Under the pieces are notes generated by a model. It was not told the DNA's origin. It did no database searches and was given only the letters and a program-made list of their open reading frames with translations. This document shows positions 4,844-5,992 of a stretch of DNA of 5,992 nucleotides, piece after piece (the first letter of the stretch is position 1; each line of letters opens with the position of its first letter). The translations under genes and the position numbers were made by a program. This DNA comes from Nitrospirota bacterium (lineage in GTDB: Bacteria; Nitrospirota; Nitrospiria; Nitrospirales; NS-4), in NCBI GenBank assembly GCA_005877525.1, contig VBON01000062.1:1-5992 (forward strand). Reading direction: 5' to 3'.

Positions 4844-5887
4844 ATGGGAACAGAGCCTCGAGCGGAACGCCTCCTCTATTCTCTTCTCAAGTCGGTTTCA
4901 CGGTCCTTCTATCTGACCCTGGCCATTCTTCCCCGCAATGTACGGGCGCAGATGGCTCTTGCTTACCTGTACGCGCGGGCGGCCGACAGTATCGCCGATA
5001 CCCGCCTTATTCCCCGGGAGCAGCGCCTCGGCTATCTCAGTGGCTTTCGGAAATGGATAAGAGACCCGGACCGTAACGAATCGGTCTTGCGCGATATTCA
5101 AGAAAGCCTTTCCCCGGTTGGTCCTCAGTCGCAGGAGCGGGCTCTTCTCGAACGCCTGGGTGATTGCCGGCAGGTGTTCGACACTTTCAACCGTGAAGAT
5201 CAATTTCGCATTCGTCAAGTTCTAGAGATCTTAACGGGCGGGATGGAGCGGGACCTTCAGATTTTTCCGGGCGAGGACGAGCGCCACCTCGCTGCCTGCG
5301 GCACGCTGTCCGATCTCGACGCCTATACGTACTCCGTCGCCGGTTGTGTGGGGGACTTCTGGACCCGGATGATGTGCGCGCACCGTCCGGCCTTCCGCGG
5401 TTGGGATACCGAAGCCATGGCAAAGATCGGGATTCGGTTCGGCAAAGGGCTTCAACTCACCAATGTGCTCCGAGATATTCCTCAAGACCTTCGTCGGGGG
5501 CGTTGTTATATCCCGGAAACGCTTTTGGCGGAGGCGGGACTCAAACCGGCCGATCTTCTCGAACCCCGTGTTCTGTCGCAGTTCAAACCGGTCCTTATTC
5601 AGCTGCTCCGTATCGCTCTCGATCATCTCGATCAGGGGTGGCTGTACGCCATGGCCATTCCACGGCGGGAATGGAGGATCGGCCTCGCTTGCATCTGGCC
5701 GATCCTCTTTGCGGTGAAGACACTCAGCCGGATCAGCCTGTCGGCTGATGTGTTGAATGCGGACAGGACGATCAAAATGACGCGTAGCGAGGTCTATAGC
5801 GAAATGGCTCTAACAAGCGTGTTGTTCGGGTCGAGGTTACTCCTGACTGGGCACTACGGTCGCATGAGAAAAAGCGTTGCCTGCTGA
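4844..5887 (+). CDS. Squalene/phytoene synthase family protein, 347 aa
   Basis: Family members join two prenyl diphosphates head to head (two farnesyl-PP to squalene, or two geranylgeranyl-PP to phytoene) through a cyclopropyl intermediate, feeding hopanoid, sterol or carotenoid synthesis. Both Mg-binding aspartate motifs are present: DSIAD at 48-52 and DIPQD at 211-215 within NVLRDIPQDLRRGRCYIP. SRSFYLTL (19-26) and YTYSVAGCVGDFW (161-173) are also family-typical and line the active site. The length fits squalene-synthase-like members and exceeds plain CrtB types. I therefore lean towards squalene, but the product cannot be settled by eye. The C-terminal part is hydrophobic (LACIWPILFAV, LTSVLFGSRLLL), suggesting membrane association. 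The frame extends back to a TTG at 4808, but the ATG at 4844 puts LLKSVSRSF at the usual distance from the N-terminus. No Shine-Dalgarno lies close to either start. Divergent from htpX. Confidence 0.88.
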   Translation: MGTEPRAERLLYSLLKSVSRSFYLTLAILPRNVRAQMALAYLYARAADSIADTRLIPREQRLGYLSGFRKWIRDPDRNESVLRDIQESLSPVGPQSQERALLERLGDCRQVFDTFNREDQFRIRQVLEILTGGMERDLQIFPGEDERHLAACGTLSDLDAYTYSVAGCVGDFWTRMMCAHRPAFRGWDTEAMAKIGIRFGKGLQLTNVLRDIPQDLRRGRCYIPETLLAEAGLKPADLLEPRVLSQFKPVLIQLLRIALDHLDQGWLYAMAIPRREWRIGLACIWPILFAVKTLSRISLSADVLNADRTIKMTRSEVYSEMALTSVLFGSRLLLTGHYGRMRKSVAC

Positions 5888-5992
5888 AAGAGAGTGCCTG
5901 TATTTCGGAGGCGGGTGGCGCCGAGCGGCTGGCGGAGCGCAGCGCGACTTGCTTGCTTCTTAGCGGAGCGCGAGCTGGTGACCCGTTGCATC
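5888..5992. repeat. Repeat-bearing intergenic tail
   Basis: No gene is visible in these 105 bases. GCGGAGCGC occurs twice (5932-5940 and 5963-5971) on either side of a TTGCTTGCTT stretch. ACCCGTTGC (5981-5989) repeats the word that builds the hairpin near 1293. The block may be the beginning of a dispersed intergenic repeat that continues beyond the window. Confidence 0.4.

Noticed and set aside
1..5992. tRNA, rRNA, CRISPR arrays or intact insertion sequences
   Set aside because: I found no cloverleaf with a TTCRA arm, no regularly spaced repeats with unique spacers, and no transposase frame.

Overview
The window looks like an ordinary chromosomal stretch from a Gram-negative-type bacterium of fairly high GC content (mid-50s by eye). 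Evidence for this is the exported proteins with Sec signal peptides, an HtpX membrane protease and a bacterial squalene/phytoene synthase. The gene style would fit Nitrospirota, NC10 or a deltaproteobacterium-like lineage. That assignment is an impression, because no rRNA or single-lineage marker is present.

Layout. (1) 2-535 (+) is the 3' end of an unrecognised gene that runs in from the left. It converges on a two-gene minus-strand unit (1099 to 551) made of a small three-helix membrane protein and a small helical protein, both with good ribosome binding sites. (2) 1100-1487 is a gene-free block. It holds a candidate promoter for the minus-strand pair, a hairpin built from ACCCGTTGC repeats, runs of G that could form quadruplexes, a second hairpin, and several copies of GCGGGTGAAAT. 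(3) 1488-2441 (+) is a secreted protein with an Ig-like N-terminal part, a BIG2-like domain and a PKD-like domain. It converges on 3457-2474 (-), a secreted protein that carries the full copper-ligand pattern of peptidylglycine monooxygenase (PHM)-type enzymes: HH, H, HxH, M. (4) 3558-3749 (-) is the last 63 codons of a PEP synthase/PPDK-type ATP-binding domain with no start. It is cut off at a near-perfect palindrome that also serves as the terminator of the next gene. (5) 4687-3794 (-) is htpX, the zinc membrane protease. Divergent from it, 4844-5887 (+), is a squalene/phytoene synthase family enzyme. The 156-bp gap between them holds candidate promoters for both, an inverted repeat in the htpX leader, and a palindrome inside the synthase promoter. 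(6) 5888-5992 is a repeat-bearing tail that contains the ACCCGTTGC word again.

The genes do not form one pathway. The themes are the envelope (HtpX quality control, isoprenoid lipid synthesis) and export (two secreted proteins). I do not see a complete novel system. The most notable points are the PHM-like copper protein, the decayed PPDK-type gene joined to a palindrome, the repeat-rich intergenic block, and an apparently leaderless synthase mRNA.
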